Of a DNA stretch of 52,852 nt, positions 1 through 8,043 are shown piece by piece; within the stretch, counting starts at the first letter, position 1; every line of letters begins with the position of its first letter. The translations under genes were made by a program, and so were the position numbers. Source of the DNA: Brytella acorum (GTDB lineage Bacteria > Pseudomonadota > Alphaproteobacteria > Acetobacterales > Acetobacteraceae); the NCBI RefSeq assembly GCF_029309905.1, contig NZ_JARBJP010000011.1, forward strand, positions 1 through 52,852, written 5' to 3'. The notes under the pieces are model-generated. The model made no database searches. It saw only the letters and a list, made by a program, of their open reading frames with translations, and had not been told where the DNA came from.

Positions 1-196
1 CGCTCGGAATCCCCTTCACGCAGGCCATTCAGTAAAGAATAGAGCCTCAAAGGAAGTATCACGTCTACATATCAAATTCCGCAACAGAGCCAGGACGAAT
101 AAGAAGCGGGTCCACAGAGCTTTGTGATGATTGCGCATGGGGAGCAGATGAGGCTCTTCTCCCTGAATGAACGACGCGCCAACGACAGGCGCATTT
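1..196. other. Window edge, no gene recognised
   Basis: No convincing coding region is seen in this stretch. It lies just downstream of the leftward FAD monooxygenase gene, which ends at 197. The reverse-strand open frame running through it overlaps that gene and has no recognisable domain. Confidence 0.5.
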
Positions 197-1309
197 TCAC
201 TCATGCACGCGAGCGCGATAGTGCTCAAGAACATGCTCTACTCCTGTAGATGAGAAAACGCTTTTCAAACCCTGTGCAGCGCCTTCGGCAGCCACAGCCG
301 CACGTGCGTACATGATGCGCTCATAGCGGCCAACCGAAGACCAGCCATCGGTCGAAGTCAGAGCATCCGCCAGGTCTACGGCGTCAGCGAGCGCAAGGTT
401 GACCCCCTCGCCCGAAAACGGAGACATAAGATGCGCGGCGTCACCAAGGAGAGTCAGACCAGCCTGACTCTCCCAGGAATGTCCCACGGGCAAGGCGTAA
501 AGCGGCCTCACACCGATAAATTCTCCCGTTTCAATCACGTCCCGTAATTCCGGCGCCCATCCGTCAAACGCATTTTGCAGTGCCTGCCGCACGTTTTCGC
601 CGGGCCAGCTTCCCCACTCTCTGGCTAGGCTCTCCGCCAACCTAACGCCAGCGTACCCACGAATATGGCCATAACCATTTCTTTGCGTAATCAGCGCGCG
701 GTTATCGCCTACCGCGAACATCTTGCCGTTACCGGTCAGTTCACCGACGCGAGGATGACGGTCCACATCGAACCCCAGCTCAACCAGCGTAACACCTTCA
801 TAACGCGGCACGGCCACGCTCAGCAGAGGGCGAACACAGGACCACGCACCATCCGCACCTATGACAACATCAAACTGTTCTTGCCACCCGCTGCCACCCA
901 CCATAAAGGCACCCTTTTCAGGAGCAATTCGGGTTATTCGCTGCCCCCAGCGAACAGTCCTCGGCGTAAGGGAGTTCAGCAGGATCCGACGCAGCGCGGA
1001 TCGATCGATTTCAGGCCGATCATCCGTAGAGTCATTGCGATCAAACAGGAGCACACCCCCGGGGTCATAAAGGCGATCTCCCTGATCCTCCGGACGGGCT
1101 GCCGCAATAAATTCCTCTCGCAGACCGGCCCGTTCCATCGCGTACTGACCTGTCTCACCATGCATATCGAGAGAACCTCCCAGAGGGCGTTCCTCCGCGT
1201 GCTGGTCCCGCTCCAGCACCACAGGACATTTGCCCTGAAGCTGCAGTAGACGGGCAAGCATCAGACCACCTGGACCACCCCCTATAATCGCAATCCGCTG
1301 CATTGCCAT
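197..1309 (-). CDS. FAD-dependent monooxygenase, TetX/PHBH-like
   Basis: This 370-residue protein has the three signatures of group A flavoprotein monooxygenases: an N-terminal dinucleotide-binding GGGPGG near residue 10, a DG-type motif (GADGAWS) near the middle, and the FAD-ribityl motif GDAAHLMSPFSGEG near residue 290. Family members hydroxylate aromatic or polyketide substrates using NAD(P)H and O2, and the closest well-known type is TetX. The substrate cannot be read from sequence. It is transcribed divergently from a MarR regulator across a 54-base gap that carries two palindromes, so it is very likely the MarR target. The ATG at 1309 follows a GCGGGGAT stretch; a second ATG two codons later is also possible. 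Confidence 0.88.
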   Translation of the reverse strand: MAMQRIAIIGGGPGGLMLARLLQLQGKCPVVLERDQHAEERPLGGSLDMHGETGQYAMERAGLREEFIAAARPEDQGDRLYDPGGVLLFDRNDSTDDRPEIDRSALRRILLNSLTPRTVRWGQRITRIAPEKGAFMVGGSGWQEQFDVVIGADGAWSCVRPLLSVAVPRYEGVTLVELGFDVDRHPRVGELTGNGKMFAVGDNRALITQRNGYGHIRGYAGVRLAESLAREWGSWPGENVRQALQNAFDGWAPELRDVIETGEFIGVRPLYALPVGHSWESQAGLTLLGDAAHLMSPFSGEGVNLALADAVDLADALTSTDGWSSVGRYERIMYARAAVAAEGAAQGLKSVFSSTGVEHVLEHYRARVHE

Positions 1310-1328
1310 ATCCCCGCATTCGATTAAT

Positions 1329-1360
1329 ATAGGTGCCTATATACAAACATAGGAACCTAT
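1329..1360. promoter_or_regulatory. Tandem 12-bp palindromes, probable MarR operator
   Basis: Two near-identical palindromes, ATAGGTGCCTAT (1329-1340) and ATAGGAACCTAT (1349-1360), share the form ATAGG-N2-CCTAT. Their centres are 20 bp apart, which is two helical turns. They fill the gap between the divergent monooxygenase and MarR genes; the second ends 3 bases before the marR start codon. MarR proteins bind such sites as dimers and usually autorepress. The assignment as operator is inference from position and symmetry. Confidence 0.7.
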
Positions 1361-1363
1361 GCA

Positions 1364-1813
1364 ATGGACAATCCTGACGACTGGGATCCTCTTCGTCATC
1401 CTGGTCACTATTTCAGCCGGATCGCCCGCGGACTGACGCGGGTCGGCGACGTGCGATTGCGGAATCTGGGACTTGCGACAGCGCAACTTCCGGTACTGAC
1501 GGCCCTCAAGGACGGCGGAGAATTATCGCAAAAAGAACTGGCAAAATGGGCGAAGGTCGAGCAACCGACCATGGCCCAGATGCTGTCACGTATGGAGCGG
1601 GATGGGCTGGTGCGACGTGTGCCAGATCCCGAGGACAAACGCTCCCACCTCATTTCATTGACGGATGCGACCGTGGAAAAACTTCCGGCGGGACGCGCAA
1701 TTCTCCGTCAGGGCAACTCTGAGATGACGAAGGGCCTGACCGACGATGAGATAAAAACGCTCGTCTCTCTCCTGAGACATGTGCTTGAAAATGTCGATTC
1801 CATGGAACCGTGA
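1364..1813 (+). CDS. MarR family transcriptional regulator
   Basis: A 149-residue protein of the usual MarR length. It has a winged helix-turn-helix in the middle (LSQKELAKWAKVEQPTMAQMLSRMERDGLVRR, about residues 53-84, followed by the wing PDPEDKRSHLISLT). Proteins of this family repress a neighbouring gene and release DNA on binding a phenolic or other small ligand, or on oxidation. The divergent TetX-like monooxygenase and the paired palindromes between the two genes point to control of that enzyme and of itself. The ligand is unknown. No cysteine-based sensing is obvious. Confidence 0.92.
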   Translation: MDNPDDWDPLRHPGHYFSRIARGLTRVGDVRLRNLGLATAQLPVLTALKDGGELSQKELAKWAKVEQPTMAQMLSRMERDGLVRRVPDPEDKRSHLISLTDATVEKLPAGRAILRQGNSEMTKGLTDDEIKTLVSLLRHVLENVDSMEP

Positions 1814-2157
1814 GCAAAAATCCCATCCCATCAGCAGTCGCGCACCGAGCGCTGTCATCAGCGCCACGGACATTGCGACAGCACCTATCATGAGAAATTG
1901 CGGAAACCCGACATCCTCGCCGATAAAGAGATTATCGACGACAACACGTAGTGGGTGATCGATCGGGAGTTCCGCATCGATGATAGCGCGGCAGGTCGGG
2001 AACTTGGCTATGTCGGATGGATATCACGTTCTGAGGGCTTGTACGGATATGAGCCTCAAGACGCTTCCAGAGTTGAAAGCCCATGTAGTTATCCTGCGCC
2101 TCAATCGTTCAAAAAAAATATATGGCCTGAATTCCATTTTTCCCTTAAATCAGGACC
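1814..2157. other. 344-base intergenic stretch, possible remnant
   Basis: No intact gene is seen. On the minus strand, roughly 2030 to 1800, a frame stays open and encodes a hydrophobic stretch (LMIGAVAMSVALMTALGA) that resembles a membrane segment, but it has no start, no recognisable partner and runs into the marR 3' end. It may be a piece of a lost membrane protein gene. The last bases (CAGGACC) serve as a ribosome site for the next gene. Confidence 0.35.
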
Positions 2158-3105
2158 ATGCATCACATTGGCTTTTTTATCTGCCCGAATCACCGGATTC
2201 TCGATCTCGCAGGCCCTCTGGGGGCTTTCGAAGAAGCGAACATCCTCATTGAGGGGGACGCCTACCGCCTGACCGTGATCTCCAAATTCGGAGGCATCGT
2301 CGTCGGGAGTTCGGGTGTTCCCATCGACACGCAACCCAGCCTCGACACGGCTTTTGACACGGTTCTGTTCATCGGTGGAAACATCGGGTCTTTTCAAAAT
2401 CCCGACACCATCGCAACCGCAAAAGACCTCACGGCAAGAAGTGTCCGCGTCGCGAGTGTCTGCACGGGCGCGTTCCTCCTTGCAGAAACCGGACTGCTCG
2501 ACGGTCGTCGCGCAACGACGCACTGGCGCCTCGCACCGGAACTGCAACAGCGCTATCCCCAGATCAGGGTTGATGCGGACCGCATCTTCATCTCGGACCA
2601 CAATGTGTGGACTTCCGCGGGGATTTCCGCGGGGATCGATCTGGCACTGGCGCTCATCGAAACTGACCATGGCATCGCGATCGCACGCGACGTCGCCCGT
2701 GAGCTTGTCGTCCCCTACCGCCGCTCCGGAGGGCAGTCACAGTTCTCGGCCATGTCCCAGATGGAGCCGGAATCGGACCGTATCCGCATGGCGCTTGCCT
2801 TCGCGCGGGATCATCTGGTCGAGCCGCTCCCGATCGAACGTCTGGCCGAAGCTGCTCGATTGAGCGTCCGTCAGTTCGGGCGCGCTTTTCGCAGTCAGAC
2901 AGGCGAGACACCGGCCAGAGCAGTCGAACGTCTGCGCGTGGAAGCAGCATGTGGCCGCCTGCAAAGCGGGTCGGAACCGATCGAACGGATCGCGCAATCT
3001 GTTGGCTTTTCCGATCCGGAACGCATGCGCCGCGCGTTCGTCAAGCTGCACGGCCACCCGCCGCAGGCGATCCGGCGCGCGGGTCGGCAGGACAGTTCGC
3101 CCTGA
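2158..3105 (+). CDS. GlxA-type transcriptional regulator (DJ-1/PfpI + AraC HTH)
   Basis: A 315-residue protein of two parts. Residues 1-190 form a DJ-1/PfpI amidotransferase-like domain with the nucleophile-elbow cysteine (Cys102 in SVCTGA). Residues 210-310 form an AraC/XylS double helix-turn-helix (IERLAEAARLSVRQFGRAFRSQTGETP, then IAQSVGFSDPERMRRAF). This layout is typical of GlxA/FtrA/GbdR-like activators, whose DJ-1 part senses small molecules. The target is not evident. A separate Tat-exported DJ-1 protein sits 2 kb away at 5246-6061. The gene stands alone between a MarR gene and a TetR gene. Confidence 0.92.
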   Translation: MHHIGFFICPNHRILDLAGPLGAFEEANILIEGDAYRLTVISKFGGIVVGSSGVPIDTQPSLDTAFDTVLFIGGNIGSFQNPDTIATAKDLTARSVRVASVCTGAFLLAETGLLDGRRATTHWRLAPELQQRYPQIRVDADRIFISDHNVWTSAGISAGIDLALALIETDHGIAIARDVARELVVPYRRSGGQSQFSAMSQMEPESDRIRMALAFARDHLVEPLPIERLAEAARLSVRQFGRAFRSQTGETPARAVERLRVEAACGRLQSGSEPIERIAQSVGFSDPERMRRAFVKLHGHPPQAIRRAGRQDSSP

Positions 3106-3125
3106 ATGACGACAGCGATATGATT

Positions 3126-3701
3126 TCAAAAAGATATGGTGCCCATCAGCGCCTCCACCGGATCATGAATGAACCCGTCCGCCTTCAGCATGACCAGGCC
3201 GTGGAGCTGCCCCCATCTGACATGCGCCGACAGATGCGACGCCGCCGAATCTGAAGCCGTAATGCGATCGACAAGCGGCTGAAAACTCGCGGTTGCTGCG
3301 CGTTTAAGGGCGCTATCGGGTGCGGCCCCCGGAACCAGCCCCGATGCGAACATCAGGCGGTAAAGCTCCACATTCCGCTCCCCGAATACAAGATAGGCGG
3401 CTGCCATCCTGTTCAGCGCGGTCACGTCATCTCCGTCCGACGCGGCTTCGAGAAGAACCTCGGTGAACCGCTCGAAGCCGTCTGTCGCAACGGCGGCAAG
3501 AAGATCTTCACGGTCGCTGAAGTGGCGATAAGGCGCCGACTGGGCCACGCCAGCCCTGCGTGCCAGCGATGCCATGGAAAGACCTTGTGCCCCGTGAGCG
3601 GCGATTTCCGCCCGGGCGGCATCAAGCAACACTTTGCGCAGATCGCCATGGTGGTAGGTCTTGCGAGAATCGGAGGATTTGGCATCTGCGTTTCGCTTCA
3701 T
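3126..3701 (-). CDS. TetR/AcrR family transcriptional regulator
   Basis: A 191-residue protein with an N-terminal TetR helix-turn-helix (LRKVLLDAARAEIAAHGAQGLSMASLARRAGVAQSAPYRHFSDREDLLAAVA, about residues 20-70) and a C-terminal WHG-type ligand domain. It is divergent from the carotenoid-oxygenase-family gene at 3778, with a 14-base dyad in the 76-base gap. Repression of that gene and of itself is the simplest reading. The ligand is unknown. Confidence 0.9.
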   Translation of the reverse strand: MKRNADAKSSDSRKTYHHGDLRKVLLDAARAEIAAHGAQGLSMASLARRAGVAQSAPYRHFSDREDLLAAVATDGFERFTEVLLEAASDGDDVTALNRMAAAYLVFGERNVELYRLMFASGLVPGAAPDSALKRAATASFQPLVDRITASDSAASHLSAHVRWGQLHGLVMLKADGFIHDPVEALMGTISF

Positions 3702-3747
3702 GTGATGGCATATAACATTTAATTTGACACGCGATCAACGAATGACG

Positions 3748-3766
3748 ATGTGATGGACTATCACAT
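3748..3766. promoter_or_regulatory. Dyad ATGTGAT-N5-ATCACAT, probable TetR operator
   Basis: A perfect inverted repeat with 7-bp arms and a 5-base spacer lies between the TetR gene and the carotenoid-oxygenase gene, 12 bases upstream of the latter's start codon. Size and position fit a TetR-family operator. The role is inferred, not shown. Confidence 0.6.
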
Positions 3767-3777
3767 AGGAGATCGTC

Positions 3778-5154
3778 ATGGCTCTGATCCTGAAATCCCA
3801 CACGCTCCCGTGCTCGGGCACACCTTATCTCGTCAATAATTTCAAACCGATCGAGGCTGAAACGACCGCTTTCGATCTGGAAGTCATTGGTCATGTCCCA
3901 GAAGCCCTGAACGGTCGCCTGCTCCGTATCGGTCCCAACCCTGCCGGCGCTCCAGACCCCGCGCATTATCACTGGTTTTCAGGTTCAGGCATGGCGCATG
4001 GCCTGCGCCTGCGGGATGGCAAAGCGGTGTGGTACCGCAGCCGTTATGTCCGGGACGCATCCGTGGCCGCCGCTCTGGAATTGCCACTGCTCGGAGGGCC
4101 CGGCGCTGGTCTGCGCGATGGCAGCGTGAACACGAATTTTACCAGCGTCGGTGGAAAACTCTATGCTGTTGTCGAAGCGGGCAGCCTTCCGGTCGAACTG
4201 AGCTACGATCTGGAAAGCGTCGCCCGTACCGATTTCAACGGAACCCTTGAAGCCGGTTTCACCGGCCATCCAAAACTCGACCCCGTAACCGGCGAACAGC
4301 ACGCCCTTGCGTATGAACCCGGACAGCCTGTGCGCTATATTTCGCTTGACCAGAACGGATATGCCACAACAAAAGCGCGGATCGACCTGCCCCATATTCC
4401 ACTGATCCACGATATGGCATTTACCGCGTCGTTCATCGTCATACCCGATCTGCCCGTCACGTTTCAGCCCGAACGTTCGGAGGCTCAATTTCCCTGGCTT
4501 TGGGATGAGCGACGGGACGCGCGTATCGGACTGTTGTCACGCAACGGAGACGTCGCAAACATTCAATGGTTTGAGGCCCCACGCTGTTTCGTCTTTCATT
4601 TCATGAATGCCTATGACGATGGCGAACTGACCATCATTGATCTCGCACGTCATCCCCGTATGTTCGACTGCGATCACCATGGACCGAATGAAGGCGCGCC
4701 CACACTCGTCCGCTGGACGCTAGACCGGCGCTCCGGGCGCTTGAGCGAGACGCCTCTTGACGATCACGGGACGGAATTTCCACGGATCAATGACCGGTTC
4801 GGTGGCCACCCCTACCGCTTCGGTTACACAGCCCACTGGGGCCGGGATGTGCGCTTCGGACCCGCCATGAAACATGACATGATGCGGGGAAGCACGGAAA
4901 TACATCACTACGGCCCCGACCGCATGACCCTGGAGCCCATCTTCGTGCGCAAGCCAGATGCCCTTGCCGAAGACGAAGGCTGGATCATGTCTTATGTGTA
5001 CGATGCGGCCCGAAATCTGAGCGACGTCGTTATCCTGGATGCTCAGGATTTTACTGGGGAGCCTGTCGCTACAATACGCCTGCCGGTCCGGGTTCCGTTT
5101 GGCTTTCACGGCGAATGGATCGCCGACGACATCCTTCCGCCGCCCGCGATCTGA
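3778..5154 (+). CDS. Carotenoid oxygenase family protein (RPE65/lignostilbene dioxygenase type)
   Basis: A 458-residue enzyme of the carotenoid/stilbene cleavage dioxygenase family, which uses a non-haem Fe(II) held by four histidines in a seven-bladed propeller. All four expected ligands are visible: His164 (FTGHPKLD), His211 (PLIHDMAF), His274 (FVFHFMN) and His444 (FGFHGEW). The family cleaves conjugated C=C bonds of apocarotenoids or of lignin-derived stilbenes; the sequence does not decide which. No carotenoid synthesis gene is nearby. A strong ribosome site (TAGGAG) precedes the ATG. The divergent TetR gene and intergenic dyad suggest induction by substrate. Confidence 0.9.
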   Translation: MALILKSHTLPCSGTPYLVNNFKPIEAETTAFDLEVIGHVPEALNGRLLRIGPNPAGAPDPAHYHWFSGSGMAHGLRLRDGKAVWYRSRYVRDASVAAALELPLLGGPGAGLRDGSVNTNFTSVGGKLYAVVEAGSLPVELSYDLESVARTDFNGTLEAGFTGHPKLDPVTGEQHALAYEPGQPVRYISLDQNGYATTKARIDLPHIPLIHDMAFTASFIVIPDLPVTFQPERSEAQFPWLWDERRDARIGLLSRNGDVANIQWFEAPRCFVFHFMNAYDDGELTIIDLARHPRMFDCDHHGPNEGAPTLVRWTLDRRSGRLSETPLDDHGTEFPRINDRFGGHPYRFGYTAHWGRDVRFGPAMKHDMMRGSTEIHHYGPDRMTLEPIFVRKPDALAEDEGWIMSYVYDAARNLSDVVILDAQDFTGEPVATIRLPVRVPFGFHGEWIADDILPPPAI

Positions 5155-5245
5155 AACGAACGGAAGGTTTCCGAACATCCGCAGTTAAATACCGATACGC
5201 ATCGAGGACAGTATTTCTGTCTTCGGAGTGTATCGGCGCGACCGA
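5155..5245. other. Short convergent intergenic gap
   Basis: The gap separates the 3' ends of the carotenoid-oxygenase gene and the leftward DJ-1 gene. No clear GC-rich hairpin with a T-run was found, so no terminator is annotated. Confidence 0.4.
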
Positions 5246-6061
5246 CTAAAGGATTGGACGCATCAGCCCATCCTGAGAGCCCGGAAGTTTTTTATAAACC
5301 ACGTCACGAATTGCTGGGGGCGCCTCCGCAGGGTTTCCAGCATGGAATGGTGGCAGCGGATCATACTGCACAAGAAGCTGCACTTCCTGGGCGGCCTGCA
5401 CTCCACGGAGTTCAGCCGCGATCGCCAGACCGAAATCAATCCCGGCCGTCACGCCACCGCCACTCATGAAGCGACCATCCTTGACGATACGCGCCGGATC
5501 CGGAATGGCCCCGTACTCCTTGAGCACGTTCAGAAACGCCCAATGACAGGCACTTCGCTGTCCCTTTAGCACACCTGAAGCCGCAAGGATGATCGAACCC
5601 GTACAGACGGATGTCACATATTTCGCCGTTCCGGACAGACGGCGCACATGCCTCAGCATCTCGGGTTTCATCATGGCCGAAAGATTCAGGGCACCGGGCA
5701 CGCAAATGACATCGACCTTGTCGATATCGGAAAGTTTTTCCGTCGGCCCGAAGACAATACCCTTTTCCAGCGTAACGAAACCGCCCTCAGGACTGGCAAA
5801 ACGAATATTTGTGTTGGGAATACGTGACAGGATTTCATTGGGCCCTGCAAAATCGAGAAGTGTCCCGTTCGAATAAATCGCAAACAGAAAATCGATAGGC
5901 TTTTCGGCTGTACCCGGCACAGCCGCCCGTGCGCTTTGCGGCAGAAGGCGCGTTGCCGCCGTTGCGGCAATCGTAGCACCCCCCGCAAGCATCATGCGTC
6001 GCCGCGCACTCCCTGCTTCGCTCAACTCTTCCGCGAAGGTTTCATCGAAAATTTCAGGCAT
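5246..6061 (-). CDS. Tat-exported DJ-1/PfpI family protein
   Basis: The start at 6061 is chosen because GAGGAGACGGAG stands immediately upstream; a longer frame to 6184 lacks such a site. The 271-residue product has a twin-arginine signal (ARRRMMLAGG, about residues 19-28, then a hydrophobic Ala-rich stretch to SARA). A DJ-1/PfpI domain follows, with the nucleophile cysteine in SVCTGS and the motif GVTAGIDFGLAIA typical of ThiJ-like and isonitrile-hydratase-like members. It would act in the periplasm. The activity may be hydratase, deglycase or none; sequence does not decide. It is divergent from an SDR gene across a long inverted repeat. Confidence 0.85.
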   Translation of the reverse strand: MPEIFDETFAEELSEAGSARRRMMLAGGATIAATAATRLLPQSARAAVPGTAEKPIDFLFAIYSNGTLLDFAGPNEILSRIPNTNIRFASPEGGFVTLEKGIVFGPTEKLSDIDKVDVICVPGALNLSAMMKPEMLRHVRRLSGTAKYVTSVCTGSIILAASGVLKGQRSACHWAFLNVLKEYGAIPDPARIVKDGRFMSGGGVTAGIDFGLAIAAELRGVQAAQEVQLLVQYDPLPPFHAGNPAEAPPAIRDVVYKKLPGSQDGLMRPIL

Positions 6062-6140
6062 CTCCGTCTCCTCATTTCTCCTGCCCCATAGGGCTGGTTG
6101 CTGGACGGTCTTGAGACGTAGTGCCCTACGAGAATTTCCC

Positions 6141-6220
6141 AAAGGACCTATTTCCCTTGTTTTGCGCCATATTCGAAATGGCAAAGTTTAATGTCTTAAA
6201 ATAAGGGAAATATGTCCTTT
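6141..6220. repeat. 18-bp inverted repeat flanking a divergent promoter region
   Basis: The arms AAAGGACCTATTTCCCTT (6141-6158) and AAGGGAAATATGTCCTTT (6203-6220) are reverse complements at 17 of 18 positions, separated by 44 bases. They lie between the divergent DJ-1 and SDR genes and are AT-richer than the surroundings. A pair of binding sites for one regulator controlling both genes is the likeliest explanation. No regulator gene adjoins them directly; candidates are the GlxA-type protein (2158) and the LysR protein (8044). Confidence 0.6.
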
Positions 6221-6306
6221 AGGTCATGGTCCGTTTTGCTAGGATCAACGGGAACGGTGATCGCGTCGGGGACGCCAGTCACGTTTTTCTAATATGAGGA
6301 TCTGAT

Positions 6307-7053
6307 ATGAGACTTTCGGGAAAAACTGCCCTCATCACGGGTGGTACGAGCGGTATCGGCCTTGCGACCGCAAAGCGATTTATCGCAGAAGGAGCCCGTG
6401 TTGCCGTCACTGGCCGTGACGAAACCCGGTTTGCCGATGTGCATGCAGAACTCGGCGGCGAGGCGCTGGTTCTGGCTGCTGATGTGCGGTCTGTCGAAGA
6501 CATGAAATCCGTTGCGGACAAGGTTCAGAAATCATTTGGTGGACTCGACATTCTGTTTGTAAATGCCGGCTACGTCATTCCGACACCATTACAATCAATT
6601 GATGAACGTCAGTATGACGACGTTATGGATGTCAGCGTCAAAGGCGCCGTACTCACGATGCAGGCGGCACTCCCCGCGCTGCGTGAGGGATCATCCGTGA
6701 TTCTGACGACGTCGTTCATCGACCAGACCGGCAAACATGGTCTGTCGCTGGTCGCAGCCGCCAAAGCGGCGGTCCGTTCATTTGCAAGAAGCTGGTCCTA
6801 TGAACTGCTTGGTCGCAAAATACGCGTCAACGCGGTCGCTCCCGGCGGAATCGAAACGCCGCTTCTGAACAAGATCGGTCTTTCTGAAGCCGAGGTGGAA
6901 AACTTCAAAACACAGTTCGCTGCGAGCGTCCCTCTGGGGCGAATGGGCCGGGCCGAAGAAATTGCCTCCGCTGTTCTTTACCTTGCAAGCGACGAATCCC
7001 GCTACGTCGTCGGCACAGAACTGGTCGTCGATGGCGGTTGTTCGCAACTTTAA
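6307..7053 (+). CDS. SDR family oxidoreductase lacking the catalytic tyrosine
   Basis: A 248-residue classical-length short-chain dehydrogenase/reductase. It has the cofactor motif TGGTSGIG (residues 11-18), NAG (86-88), the catalytic-type Ser136, and the C-terminal segment VVGTELVVDGG. The position of the usual YxxxK pair reads V149-A-A-A-K153, so the catalytic Tyr is replaced by Val while the Lys stays. Cofactor binding should be kept, but normal carbonyl reduction is doubtful. GAGGATCTGAT precedes the ATG. A SnoaL-like gene follows 49 bases downstream, probably in the same transcript. Confidence 0.88.
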   Translation: MRLSGKTALITGGTSGIGLATAKRFIAEGARVAVTGRDETRFADVHAELGGEALVLAADVRSVEDMKSVADKVQKSFGGLDILFVNAGYVIPTPLQSIDERQYDDVMDVSVKGAVLTMQAALPALREGSSVILTTSFIDQTGKHGLSLVAAAKAAVRSFARSWSYELLGRKIRVNAVAPGGIETPLLNKIGLSEAEVENFKTQFAASVPLGRMGRAEEIASAVLYLASDESRYVVGTELVVDGGCSQL

Positions 7054-7102
7054 AACAAAGATCCGATCGCCTTCACCATCGTTCATCACCGGGACAACCG
7101 TC

Positions 7103-7582
7103 ATGACATTTACAAAGCCGTTCTCCTCTTTTCTGGGTGCCTCGATGGCGCTCGCTCTGCAATGCGCTCCTGCAATGGCAGCCAGTACGCAATCGCCGGA
7201 TGCGGCGGCCGTGGAGGCTGTGACCGAGCAGTTTGCTGCCGAGCTCGCCAAAGGTGATCTCAAGGCGATTTCGCATCTCTACACCGATGATGCCAGACTG
7301 CTGCCTCCCAACGCAGACCCGATTTCCGGTCGCGCCGCAATCCTCGCCTATTTCGAGAAAACCCTGCGGCCGGATCTCGTAGGGGGCGCCAAATTCGATC
7401 ACTACGAGATTTATGGTGGTGAAACATCCGCAGTCAGCCTCTCTCAAATCAGGATGCTCGATACCAAAGGTCAGGTCGTTGAACGCGGCAAGCAGACGAT
7501 TGTCCTGCTTAAACAGGATGGAAAATGGAAGATCCATCGCGATATGTGGTCAGATAATTCGCCCGCCAATACTGCCAACTGA
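7103..7582 (+). CDS. Secreted SnoaL/DUF4440-like (SgcJ/EcaC family) protein
   Basis: This 159-residue protein starts with a signal peptide (to about residue 27, ending APAMA-AST). An NTF2-like alpha+beta barrel follows (VEAVTEQFAAELAKGDLKAISHLYTDDARLLPP..., ending with GKWKIHRDMWSDN), typical of the SgcJ/EcaC/DUF4440 group. These small domains bind or isomerise hydrophobic ligands, and the function of exported members is mostly unknown. The ATG at 7103 is chosen because it begins the signal peptide; the upstream frame overlaps the SDR gene. Co-transcription with the SDR is likely. Confidence 0.8.
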   Translation: MTFTKPFSSFLGASMALALQCAPAMAASTQSPDAAAVEAVTEQFAAELAKGDLKAISHLYTDDARLLPPNADPISGRAAILAYFEKTLRPDLVGGAKFDHYEIYGGETSAVSLSQIRMLDTKGQVVERGKQTIVLLKQDGKWKIHRDMWSDNSPANTAN

Positions 7583-8043
7583 GAACAGAAGCAGAGTGAA
7601 AATATCATTCACGAGCGCTTTGAACTCCGAGCTCGTTGTGGAGCGTGCGTCTAACTAACCTACATTCAGGTTGTTAGGCGCAGGACTCACTGACCAGACT
7701 CAGAGGATGACGGTGGCATCGAGTGCAATCGCGAAGAAGAAGGTCGTAGGGCCATGACCCGCAAACCAGTCGGATTGTGGCCGTCCACGCAAGCTCCGTC
7801 GGCGCGCTGGTCAAAGAACTGACAGCACGGTCGAAAGAAGCAGGGCTTCATCTCAGGTAGAGCATTTCAAGCTGGAGCAGCGGTTCAGGGAGACATACGC
7901 CTGACGGAAACAGGCCATGAAGCCCATCCGCTGGAACTCGCCATCGACATGGATATTACATACATGAAACGATATGCCATGCCTCTTGAGGCATGAATAC
8001 TCATCGTGAAAAACCCACACGATCATTGTACCTGCATGATCGT
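7583..8043. other. 461-base intergenic stretch with a small hairpin
   Basis: No intact gene was found. A perfect 7-bp hairpin (CATGCCT-CTTG-AGGCATG, 7978-7995) lies between the convergent ends of the SnoaL-like and LysR genes. It could act as a transcription stop, though it lacks a T-run. The rest is open only in short pieces without recognisable domains and may be decayed DNA. Confidence 0.4.
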
